Shown: positions 1 through 4,872 of the stretch, one piece after another
How positions within the stretch are numbered: the first letter of the stretch is position 1
Layout of the letters: each line of letters begins with the position of its first letter
DNA from: an uncultured Collinsella sp.
Lineage (GTDB): Bacteria; Actinomycetota; Coriobacteriia; Coriobacteriales; Coriobacteriaceae
Length of the DNA stretch: 6,906 nucleotides
Assembly (NCBI GenBank): GCA_902470265.1
Contig: CABRFW010000089.1
Coordinates: 1 to 6,906 of the forward strand
Direction: 5' to 3'
The notes under the pieces: generated by a model
Told to the model about the DNA's origin: nothing
The model's input: the letters and a program-made list of their open reading frames with translations, nothing else
Databases searched by the model: none
Position numbers and translations under genes: made by a program

Positions 1-750
1 TTTTTGGCCGAGCTTGCGCTAGTCAAGGTCGACTGGCCGCAGGCCGCCGCAAGCTGGATCACACCCAGTATGCCCACCGGCTCGGCCGCGATTATCGTAA
101 GTGTCCTAGGCGCGGTTGTTATGCCTCACAACCTCTTCCTGCACTCCGAGGTCATCCAATCCATGCACTTCGAAGGCCAAGGCGAGCAGATTATCGAGGA
201 ACGTCTGCGCTACGAGCTCTTCGACACGCTCTTTTCGATGGGCGTGGGCTGGGCGATCAACTCGGCCATGGTCATCCTGGCCGCAACGACCTTCTTTGCG
301 CATGGCATTGTCGTAGACGACCTCGCCGTCGCAGCGGACACGCTCTCCCCCATTCTGGGCCCGGCAAGCTCGACCATCTTTGCGGTGGCACTGCTGTTTG
401 CGGGCATATCGAGTAGTGTGACGGCAGGCATGGCGGCAGGCACCATCACCGCGGGCATGTTCGACGAGGAATACGACATCCACGACCGACATTCCTCGAT
501 CGGGGTGGCGGCCTGTTTCGCCGGCGCAGTGGCGGCGTGTCTGGTCGTCCCAAATCCTTTTGAAGGTCTCATCTGGAGTCAGGCACTGCTGTCGCTTCAG
601 CTGCCGATTACGGTCTTTGTGCTCATACGGCTCACCAGCTCAGCCCACGTTATGGGCAAATACGCCAACTCGCGCCCGCTCAACGCGCTGCTCGTAGGGA
701 TCGGCGTCATCGTGACGATTCTCGACATCGTGCTGCTAACGGGGATGTAA
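1..750 (+). CDS. Nramp-family divalent metal transporter (MntH-like), 3' part
   Basis: This is the C-terminal 249 residues of a membrane importer of the Nramp family, which takes up Mn2+ or Fe2+ with protons. The gene enters from the left edge, so its start and the TM1 metal-binding motif are not visible. The fragment carries the family's TM6 signature, MPHNLFLHS, at fragment residues 41-49. The Met in this signature is a metal ligand in Mn/Fe transporters and favours transition-metal over Mg2+ transport. Further family landmarks are FAVALLFAGISSSVTAGMA (about 124-143) and SQALLSLQLPITVFVLIRLT (about 197-216), followed by a last hydrophobic segment near the C-terminus. About six membrane helices are visible. 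The reading frame is intact to the TAA at 748-750. The next gene, a rubredoxin, is convergent. Family membership is secure; the metal preference is inferred. Confidence 0.93.
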   Translation, partial: FLAELALVKVDWPQAAASWITPSMPTGSAAIIVSVLGAVVMPHNLFLHSEVIQSMHFEGQGEQIIEERLRYELFDTLFSMGVGWAINSAMVILAATTFFAHGIVVDDLAVAADTLSPILGPASSTIFAVALLFAGISSSVTAGMAAGTITAGMFDEEYDIHDRHSSIGVAACFAGAVAACLVVPNPFEGLIWSQALLSLQLPITVFVLIRLTSSAHVMGKYANSRPLNALLVGIGVIVTILDIVLLTGM

Positions 751-821
751 TTGGGATGGCGTGACTGTCCAGATATAACGTCTTAATCTGTAACACGTGA
801 GACCGTTTTAAACCGTCAGAT

Positions 822-860
822 AAATCAAAAGGGTCCCGGCCGAGAATTCGACCGGGACCC
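822..860 (-). terminator. Intrinsic terminator of the rubredoxin gene
   Basis: A perfect 9-bp stem (GGGTCCCGG at 831-839 with CCGGGACCC at 852-860) has a 12-base loop. Read on the minus strand it is followed by TTTTGATTTA, a fair U-tract. It lies about 40 bases past the rubredoxin stop codon. On the plus strand the stem is followed only by TTGGACAG, so it looks weak as a terminator for the convergent transporter gene. Confidence 0.8.
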
Positions 861-901
861 TTGGACAGAGCTATGTTCGGCTTTCGCCGTGTGCCTGCGA
901 G

Positions 902-1045
902 TTACTCCTCGACGAGCTCAAACTGATCGGGACCGACGCCGCACACCGGGCACACGTAGTCCTCGGGCAGCTCGGGCGTGTCGACCTCAACCTCGTAACC
1001 GCAAACGGTGCACACAAACTTATACGTCTTCTTCTCCTCAGCCAT
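902..1045 (-). CDS. Short rubredoxin-like electron carrier, 47 aa
   Basis: This is a small iron protein that probably binds one Fe through four cysteines and carries single electrons in the cytoplasm. The two knuckles are CTVCGY (residues 12-17) and CPVCGVGPDQFE (32-43), both typical of rubredoxin and of rubrerythrin C-terminal domains. The spacing between knuckles is only 16 residues. Standard rubredoxins of about 52 residues have a longer spacer with a DP..G..PGT loop, which is missing here along with the usual Trp. It could therefore also be called a rubrerythrin-type rubredoxin domain standing alone. The start is set by AGGAGA six bases upstream of the ATG (1051-1056). It lies downstream of a flavin reductase gene on the same strand, with an 88-base gap containing a good promoter, and a terminator follows it. 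The flavin reductase is a plausible electron donor, by inference. Confidence 0.9.
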   Translation of the reverse strand: MAEEKKTYKFVCTVCGYEVEVDTPELPEDYVCPVCGVGPDQFELVEE

Positions 1046-1088
1046 GATGTTCTCCTCTCGAACGTGACTGCTGGTGTACTTAATTATT

Positions 1089-1116
1089 AGTATATATTCT
1101 CAATAACATAATGCAA
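1089..1116 (-). promoter_or_regulatory. Promoter for the rubredoxin gene
   Basis: On the minus strand TTGCAT (1111-1116) and TATACT (1089-1094) are separated by 16 bases, in an AT-rich stretch (about 1080-1130) that stands out from the GC-rich surroundings. It lies between the flavin reductase stop and the rubredoxin start, leaving a 5' leader of roughly 35 bases. It implies that the rubredoxin can be expressed without the flavin reductase. Confidence 0.6.
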
Positions 1117-1133
1117 GTATTTTTAGAACATTT

Positions 1134-1637
1134 CTAGCCTTGATACGACGAGGCTTTGGGCGGCGTCTTGCCCTTTAGCACCTTGTGATAGTAGTCGTAC
1201 GTCAGCGGCGTCTCGTCGCTCAGGCGCTCGGCATCCTCGACCTCGCCAATAAACAGCAGATGCGTGCCCACATCCACTGTGTCGATCAAACGGCAGCTAA
1301 ACAGGGCCGCCGCGTGCTCGGGCACATAGGGCATGCCCAGCGCGGTCTCGTGGGTCTCGTACTTGGCAAACTTGTCGTAGCCACTGCTGGTGCGGAAGCC
1401 AAAGTTGCCGATATAGAGCATATCGGCCGTCTGATCGATCACGGTCAGCACAAAGGCCTTAGCCGATACGATTACGCCGGACGTGACATTTTCCTTGTTC
1501 ACGGCAATCGAGATGCGCGGCGGGGCGGATGTCACCTGCACTGCTGTGTTGATAACGCAGCCGGCACGCAGCCCGTCCGCCACGGCGCTCACCACGTACA
1601 GGCCACTCGGCATGGTAAAGAACGCAGTTTTGTCCAT
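1134..1637 (-). CDS. Flavin reductase-like FMN-binding protein, 167 aa
   Basis: This is a cytoplasmic flavoprotein of the flavin reductase-like (split beta-barrel FMN-binding) family, which moves electrons from NAD(P)H to flavin or to a partner protein. The N-terminus fits the family: FFTMPSGLYVVSA (residues 6-18), then the FMN-binding region GCVINTAVQVTSAPPRISIA (26-45). These are followed by a G-x-FGFRTSSGYDKF stretch (about 77-90) and the C-terminal GTHLLFIGEV (124-133) and YYHKVLKGKTPP (149-160). The open frame extends upstream to 1799. I chose the ATG at 1637 because GGGGAG (1646-1651) precedes it by 8 bases and because residue 1 fits the family start. The C-terminal KGKTPPKASSY is the point where a rubredoxin domain follows in fused high molecular weight rubredoxins. 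Here the frame stops and a separate rubredoxin gene lies downstream. The true electron acceptor is unknown. Confidence 0.88.
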   Translation of the reverse strand: MDKTAFFTMPSGLYVVSAVADGLRAGCVINTAVQVTSAPPRISIAVNKENVTSGVIVSAKAFVLTVIDQTADMLYIGNFGFRTSSGYDKFAKYETHETALGMPYVPEHAAALFSCRLIDTVDVGTHLLFIGEVEDAERLSDETPLTYDYYHKVLKGKTPPKASSYQG

Positions 1638-1685
1638 AACGATCACTCCCCTAGCTCGGGTTGGAACCTCATGGATGTATGTACC

Positions 1686-1722
1686 CACAAAAAAGGCGGC
1701 ACCCATAACGGACGCCGCCTTT
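1686..1722 (-). terminator. Intrinsic terminator between smpB and the flavin reductase gene
   Basis: A perfect 9-bp stem (AAAGGCGGC at 1692-1700 with GCCGCCTTT at 1714-1722) has a 13-base loop. On the minus strand it ends in TTTTTTGTGG. It lies about 120 bases after the smpB stop and about 50 bases before the flavin reductase start. It most simply ends the TPR-smpB transcript. If a promoter exists just upstream, near 1730-1760, it could instead act as a leader attenuator for the flavin reductase gene. Confidence 0.8.
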
Positions 1723-1765
1723 GAGACATATGTGTCAGAACAGTAAGAAAGATAAGACGCCCGCA

Positions 1766-1830
1766 GTTGCGGTGAAATAGGGACTGAATAGCCCCTCAAA
1801 CAGGCAAAACAGTCCGTATCTCACCGCAAC
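1766..1830. repeat. Large inverted repeat downstream of smpB
   Basis: Two 21-base arms (1766-1786 and 1810-1830) pair at 19 of 21 positions, including a perfect outer 10 bp (GTTGCGGTGA with TCACCGCAAC). The loop is 23 bases. The structure begins 14 bases after the smpB stop. It has no following U-tract on either strand, so it is not a classical terminator. It could be an mRNA 3'-end stabiliser, a small structured RNA or a dispersed palindromic repeat; the sequence alone does not decide. Confidence 0.75.
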
Positions 1831-1843
1831 TTATATAGAGCGC

Positions 1844-2314
1844 CTACCGGTTGCGTTCCTTGAGGGCGCGGTCGATCTCGCGTTGGACATCACGCTTGGC
1901 CATGTCCTCGCGCTTGTCGTAGAGCTTCTTGCCGCGACCCAGACCCAGCAGCAGCTTTACGCGGCCGTCGGTATTAAAGTAGAGCTCCAACGGAACCAGC
2001 GCATAACCACGGTTGCGAAGTTTGCCGTCAAGAAAGTCGATCTCCTTGCGGTGCAGCAGCAGACGACGCCGACGGTCGGGATCGCGATTCCACACGCCAC
2101 CATGGCTATAAGGGTGGATATGCAGTCCGACGAGCCAGCACTCGCCGCCACGAATCAGCGCAAAAGTGTCAGTGATCTGACAGGCGCGCTCGCGAATCGA
2201 CTTGACCTCGGTGCCGCTCAGTTCAATGCCACACTCAAATGTCTCATCGATAAAGTACTCGTGATGCGCCGAGCGATTCTTGGAAATGAGCTTGCGTTCG
2301 CGCTTACTGGGCAT
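1844..2314 (-). CDS. smpB: SmpB, tmRNA-binding protein of trans-translation, 156 aa
   Basis: SmpB binds tmRNA (ssrA) and delivers it to stalled ribosomes. The nascent chain is tagged for degradation and the broken mRNA is released. The protein is full length for the family (about 155-160 aa). Landmarks are NRSAHHEYFI (residues 13-22), GIELSGTEVKSIR (29-41), the HIHPYSHG segment (65-72), DPDRRRRLLLHRKEI (78-92) and GYALVPLELYF (103-113). The ribosome-entering C-terminal tail follows, GKKLYDKRE (128-136), and then a basic helix to residue 156. The open frame extends upstream, but the ATG at 2314 is clearly right: a perfect AAGGAGG (2321-2327) precedes it by 6 bases and it matches the family N-terminus. 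The start overlaps the last 11 bases of the upstream TPR gene, suggesting coupled translation. The ssrA RNA gene is not in this window. Confidence 0.98.
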   Translation of the reverse strand: MPSKRERKLISKNRSAHHEYFIDETFECGIELSGTEVKSIRERACQITDTFALIRGGECWLVGLHIHPYSHGGVWNRDPDRRRRLLLHRKEIDFLDGKLRNRGYALVPLELYFNTDGRVKLLLGLGRGKKLYDKREDMAKRDVQREIDRALKERNR

Positions 2315-3221
2315 CGCCGGCCTCCTTGGCGCCATCGGCGTTTGAGCCCGCAGCCTCGCGCTTTGCCTTGCGCTCGGCATTGAGCTCGGCATCGCTCTCG
2401 CGCACCAGTTTAATAATCGCCGCGCAGGCCTCCTCGCCCACCAAGTCGCGAGCACGCACCGTCAGGCGCGTCGCCTCCTGCTTGTCGCCGTCGCTTGCGG
2501 CATCGGTCGCGCACATAATCAGGCAGATGGCAATCTCGGCCGAAGGCGAGGTCGGAACGCCTTGCAGGGCCAGTTCACCCATCACGTGCTCGTCGCTCTC
2601 ATCGGCGGCATCCGGATAGGTGGTATGGATCTTGTTGAGCAGGCGCGTCGTATGCGCATCGTTGGGCGCCAGGCGCAGCGCCAGACGCGCGCAGCCCACG
2701 GCAGCCGAAACGTTCTCGGTCTCGGGCTCCAAGAAGTACTGACCTAGATTGGCGTAAGCGCGGGCGGCGCACTTGCCATCACTTGCACGCTCCAGCACCG
2801 AGAACGAGAGCGATGCCCATTCCTGCTTGTCCTCGAGTGCGCGGAACAGCTCGGCCAAATCCAAGCGATAGTTGCAGTTCATGGGGTCCCAACGCACAGC
2901 CTGCATCAGGGCATTACGAGCGCTCACATAATCCTGCTGGCGAATGTAGGCAAACGCCATGTCAGAGTACAGGCGGTCAAACGGCACCTCGACCTGCACG
3001 AGTTCGCGCGGATCCTTCTCCACGCGGCGATAGGCCAAGCGCTCAAACTTGCTATCGAAGCTAAAGTATTGACGCTTCTCCTCCGTCTTGCACTCAGCAT
3101 CAATATACTCCTCGGCGAGCTCCACCAGACGCTCCAGCAGCGGCGTCGCCGTAGCCAGGTCGCCCTGCGCCAGATAGTTCTCGGCATACGTGATGTCTTG
3201 CAAGCTGATGGGCAGATCCAT
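2304..3221 (-). CDS. TPR-repeat protein of unknown function, 305 aa, upstream of smpB
   Basis: I recognise the fold but not a named family. The protein has no signal peptide or membrane segment and should be cytoplasmic. Helical repeat pairs of tetratricopeptide type are visible at about residues 84-117 (LYSDMAFAYIRQQDYVSARN, ending in WDPMN) and 154-187 (ARAYANLGQYFL to ALRLAPN). The N-terminal 12-40 is a further helical hairpin. A highly charged, Ala-rich tail (about 275-305) ends the protein. TPR repeats usually mediate protein-protein contacts. The ATG at 3221 was chosen because GAGGAG stands 6 bases upstream; the frame is open to 3272 but lacks a better site. Its stop overlaps the smpB start (shared ATGCCCAGTAA), so the two form one operon. 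A role near ribosome rescue or RNA turnover is a guess from this position only. Confidence 0.85.
   Translation of the reverse strand: MDLPISLQDITYAENYLAQGDLATATPLLERLVELAEEYIDAECKTEEKRQYFSFDSKFERLAYRRVEKDPRELVQVEVPFDRLYSDMAFAYIRQQDYVSARNALMQAVRWDPMNCNYRLDLAELFRALEDKQEWASLSFSVLERASDGKCAARAYANLGQYFLEPETENVSAAVGCARLALRLAPNDAHTTRLLNKIHTTYPDAADESDEHVMGELALQGVPTSPSAEIAICLIMCATDAASDGDKQEATRLTVRARDLVGEEACAAIIKLVRESDAELNAERKAKREAAGSNADGAKEAGDAQ
2321..2327 (-). promoter_or_regulatory. Ribosome binding site of smpB inside the TPR gene
   Basis: AAGGAGG is a perfect Shine-Dalgarno sequence 6 bases before the smpB ATG and lies within the TPR coding sequence. It fixes the smpB start and allows strong initiation in addition to any coupling from the overlapping upstream stop. 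Confidence 0.85.
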
Positions 3222-3256
3222 GGCTACTCCTCGATCTGAGCGAAACACGGCAGGCG

Positions 3257-3268
3257 CCGTATATACGG
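3257..3268. promoter_or_regulatory. 12-bp palindrome in the TPR-smpB promoter region
   Basis: CCGTATATACGG is a perfect palindrome 36 bases upstream of the TPR start, between the tRNA terminator and the operon. It contains a TATATA element that could serve as a -10, and TTGACC lies just upstream of it on the minus strand. No well-spaced promoter pair is evident. It may be an operator or simply part of the promoter. Confidence 0.3.
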
Positions 3269-3275
3269 TCAATAC

Positions 3276-3305
3276 ACAAAACCCGGGTCTCTTACGAGGC
3301 CCGGG
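3276..3305 (-). terminator. Intrinsic terminator of the tRNA-Gln/tRNA-Glu transcript
   Basis: A 10-bp stem (CCCGGGTCTC at 3282-3291 with GAGGCCCGGG at 3296-3305, one G-U type pair) has a 4-base loop. On the minus strand it is followed by TTTTGTGT. It starts 10 bases after the CCA end of tRNA-Glu and separates the tRNA transcript from the TPR-smpB operon. Confidence 0.85.
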
Positions 3306-3315
3306 CGTTCAATTT

Positions 3316-3392
3316 TGGTAGCCCGTACCAGATTCGAACTGGTGATCTCCGCCTTGAGAGGGCGGCGTCCTAAACCGCTAGACGAACGGGCC
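3316..3392 (-). tRNA. tRNA-Glu (anticodon CUC)
   Basis: The minus strand folds as a full cloverleaf. A 7-bp acceptor stem pairs GGCCCGT with ACGGGCT (G-U closing pair). The anticodon stem CCGCC/GGCGG encloses the loop CTCTCAA, giving anticodon CUC for GAG codons. The T-arm is ACCAG-TTCGAAT-CTGGT. Discriminator A is followed by an encoded CCA (3316-3318). It lies 17 bases after tRNA-Gln and is surely on the same transcript. Confidence 0.95.
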
Positions 3393-3409
3393 ATATGTAG
3401 CAAATGCAA

Positions 3410-3483
3410 TGGCTGGGATGGAGGGAGTCGAACCCCCATTGACGGAACCAGAATCCGCTGTCCTGCCATTAGACGACATCCCA
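3410..3483 (-). tRNA. tRNA-Gln (anticodon CUG)
   Basis: The acceptor stem pairs TGGGATG with CATCCCA, including the U1-A72 pair typical of tRNA-Gln. The anticodon stem GCGGA/TCCGT holds the loop TTCTGGT, giving anticodon CUG for CAG codons. The T-arm contains GGTTCGACTCC, discriminator G is followed by an encoded CCA (3410-3412), and the D-arm reads GTCTAATGGCAGGAC. It is the first gene of the two-tRNA transcript. Confidence 0.95.
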
Positions 3484-3527
3484 ATGACTGCATCGCTGCG
3501 CTCGGCTGTGCCTTTGCGCAAGAAAGA

Positions 3528-3556
3528 AATATACGGGAAGTCTCGCCGTGACGCAA
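3528..3556 (-). promoter_or_regulatory. Promoter of the tRNA-Gln/tRNA-Glu transcript
   Basis: On the minus strand TTGCGT (3551-3556) and TATATT (3528-3533) are spaced by exactly 17 bases, about 45 bases before the mature tRNA-Gln. Just upstream of the -35 lies an A/T-rich stretch containing AAAAAAGTCAAAATT (about 3562-3576), placed like an UP element of a stable-RNA promoter. Confidence 0.7.
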
Positions 3557-3559
3557 GCC

Positions 3560-3594
3560 CCAATTTTGACTTTTTTGAAATTCAGTCAAATTGG
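3560..3594. repeat. AT-rich inverted repeat upstream of the tRNA promoter
   Basis: CCAATTTTGAC (3560-3570) and GTCAAATTGG (3585-3594) pair with one bulged T around a 14-base T/A-rich loop. It lies in the 276-base gap between the tRNAs and the rightward unknown gene. It overlaps the putative UP element. In the rest of this gap (3595-3759) I see nothing beyond a weak possible rightward promoter, TTGGCA at 3681 and GATAGC at 3704. Confidence 0.5.
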
Positions 3595-3759
3595 CCTAAT
3601 TTAGTCCAACCCGTGAAGGACCTGTGAAGCCAACCGCTGTACACGAAGGGCAAAACGCCGTGAGCGGTAGCCGTCAACCGTTGGCAGATTCTACCGTGAA
3701 AACGATAGCACCAGGCAACACAATCGAAGTATCAATGATCGCGTAGATATCGAGGCGCC

Positions 3760-4170
3760 ATGGACGAAGAGCTTGATTACCTATGGGAGACCCTGGGCCT
3801 CGAGATCACTGCCGACCTTTGGCCCGAACGGGACAAAATTCACCCCACGTTACGCCCCGCCATTACTGTGGTGCAGGCAAAATACCGCCGTGCATCCTTT
3901 TTAATCATGCGGATGTCATGGCACGCGGGACTCCCCGACCTTAAGCGAATCCAGGCAAGCCTCGTCGAGCTGTCCGGCATGCCGACCGTCATATCCGAGG
4001 CGCACCTGGAGCAGCGCCAGCGCGAGCGACTGCAACAGCAGCGGATTCCCTTTATCTGCCCCGGCATTCAGGCATATCTGCCCTTTATGGACGAGGAGTA
4101 CTGGAGCGGCAAGCCCAACAAGCACGTAAAGGTCTACGATCCGCACGAATGGGCACAGCTTGAGGATTAG
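3760..4170 (+). CDS. Uncharacterised protein, 136 aa
   Basis: I cannot name this protein with confidence. It is soluble and charged, with no signal peptide or membrane helix. The N-terminus is acidic (MDEELDYLWETLGLEI). A central alpha/beta-like part covers about residues 44-80 (ASFLIMRMSWHAGLPDLKRI, then MPTVIS). Then comes a striking basic and Gln-rich helix leading to a hydrophobic strand, RQRERLQQQRIPFICPGIQA (86-105), followed by YLPFM. A similar 'R-x-RL-x-x-Q-x-(I/V)PFI-x-PG-x-Q-x-YLP' run occurs, from memory, in the N-terminal half of longer winged-helix proteins of Firmicutes. If so, this is that half standing alone without the DNA-binding domain. The start has a modest GAGG 6 bases upstream. 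It is the only rightward gene in the right part of the window, diverges from the tRNAs and converges on the ArsC-like gene. Confidence 0.75.
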   Translation: MDEELDYLWETLGLEITADLWPERDKIHPTLRPAITVVQAKYRRASFLIMRMSWHAGLPDLKRIQASLVELSGMPTVISEAHLEQRQRERLQQQRIPFICPGIQAYLPFMDEEYWSGKPNKHVKVYDPHEWAQLED

Positions 4171-4217
4171 CGCATATGCCCGCCAGCCGGGATAGTGCGC
4201 ATGCCCGCCAACCGGAA
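4170..4217. repeat. Two short direct repeats at the edge of the palindrome array
   Basis: TGCCCGCCAGCCGG (4177-4190) and TGCCCGCCAACCGG (4202-4215) match at 13 of 14 positions, 25 bases apart. Both are preceded by GCGCAT. They begin at the stop codon of the unknown gene. The second copy runs into the first palindrome, so the first may be a degenerate or partly deleted array unit. Confidence 0.55.
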
Positions 4218-4385
4218 AGCTCATCCCGGAATTTACGTCCAGAACGGGACGCGCTTTCCCCTAGAGGCCCCAAACGGAAACCGTATCCCAGATTTCGCGC
4301 TCAAACTGGGATACGGTTTCCGCTAGCCCCTTCAACCGGAAACTGCGTCCCGGAATCCGAGCTCAAAACGGGACGCACTTTCCGC
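4212..4385. repeat. Three palindromic units with a 62-base period
   Basis: Three hairpin units begin at 4214, 4276 and 4338, exactly 62 bases apart. Arms are 4214-4228/4245-4259 (13 of 15 pairs), 4275-4290/4307-4322 (16 of 16) and 4337-4352/4369-4384 (15 of 16), each with a 16-base loop. All arms follow the pattern GGAAA...TCCC with GGGA...TTTCC. The linkers are also similar (CTAG..CCCC..CAA(A/C)CGG). Unit 2 has TATCCCA/TGGGATA where unit 3 has CGTCCCG/CGGGACG, so changes in one arm are matched in the other. The array fills the gap between two convergent genes and starts 6 bases past the ArsC-like stop, where it could block exonucleases or end both transcripts. There is no U-tract. Confidence 0.9.
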
Positions 4386-4390
4386 AGCCA

Positions 4391-4750
4391 CTACAGCAGC
4401 ACCTCGGTCCAGGTCGCTTCCTTAAACCCAGGAATCGCAAAGTCGTCGCCCACCAGCAGCGGACGCTTGACCAGCATGCCGTCGGTCGCCAGCAGCTCGT
4501 AGCACTCCTGATCCGTCATGCCCGCATCCAGACGCGCCTTCAGGCCCAGCTCTCGATATTTCATGCCCGACGAATTAAAGAAGCGCCGCACCGGCAGCCC
4601 CGAACGAGCAATCCAGGTCGCAAGCTCATCAGCCGTGGGATTGTCCAAAACGATATCGCGATCGATATACTCTACCCCATGTTCGTCCAGCCATGCCTTG
4701 GCCTTCTTACAGGTCGAGCACTTGGGATATTCAACAAACAATACCGCCAT
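4391..4750 (-). CDS. ArsC/Spx-family thioredoxin-fold protein, 119 aa
   Basis: This is a small cytoplasmic protein of the ArsC/Spx/YffB family. Members reduce arsenate with a cysteine thiol or, as Spx, bind RNA polymerase and sense disulfide stress. The start YPKCSTCKKAKAWL (residues 8-21) has the family's redox CxxC (Cys11, Cys14), followed by DRDI (30-33) as expected for the fold. The conserved KRPLLV (95-100) carries the Arg before the cis-proline, and the length (119 aa) is normal. The open frame continues to 4834, but the ATG at 4750 has AAGGA 7 bases upstream and aligns with the family. No arsR, arsB or other arsenic gene is nearby, so arsenate reduction is unsupported and a general redox or Spx-like role is as likely. 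It lies 122 bases after a VanZ-like gene on the same strand. No clear promoter was found in that gap. Confidence 0.88.
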   Translation of the reverse strand: MAVLFVEYPKCSTCKKAKAWLDEHGVEYIDRDIVLDNPTADELATWIARSGLPVRRFFNSSGMKYRELGLKARLDAGMTDQECYELLATDGMLVKRPLLVGDDFAIPGFKEATWTEVLL

Positions 4751-4872
4751 GGGATTTCCTTTCTTAGAGAAAACAGGTGTCTGGAAAACTGCACATCGAC
4801 GACCACTCGCGATTGCAGCCGTTATTGTAGTCAATGTCGAAGCATAGGCAGTCGCGATGTCTCGTCTTAAGG

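Noticed and set aside
1185..1724. Rightward 179-codon open frame opposite the flavin reductase gene
   Set aside because: It is antisense to a recognised conserved gene, has a composition rich in His/Arg without domain features, and lacks a convincing ribosome site.
1638..1799. N-terminal extension of the flavin reductase frame
   Set aside because: It would run through the terminator and inverted repeat, the residues do not resemble the family, and a good ribosome site supports the ATG at 1637.
1723..1843. tmRNA (ssrA) gene next to smpB
   Set aside because: The gap is too short for a tmRNA, and I see neither a tRNA-like acceptor/T-arm end nor a tag reading frame.
1883..2383. Rightward 166-codon open frame opposite smpB
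   Set aside because: It is the shadow of smpB and the TPR gene end, with no ribosome site or recognisable domain.
3269..3627. Open frames across the two tRNA genes on both strands
   Set aside because: They overlap well-folded tRNA-Gln and tRNA-Glu, match no family, and are typical of spurious proteins called over tRNA genes.
4176..4390. CRISPR array
   Set aside because: The 62-base units are repeated along their whole length, including palindromes and linkers, so there are no unique spacers, and no cas genes are present.
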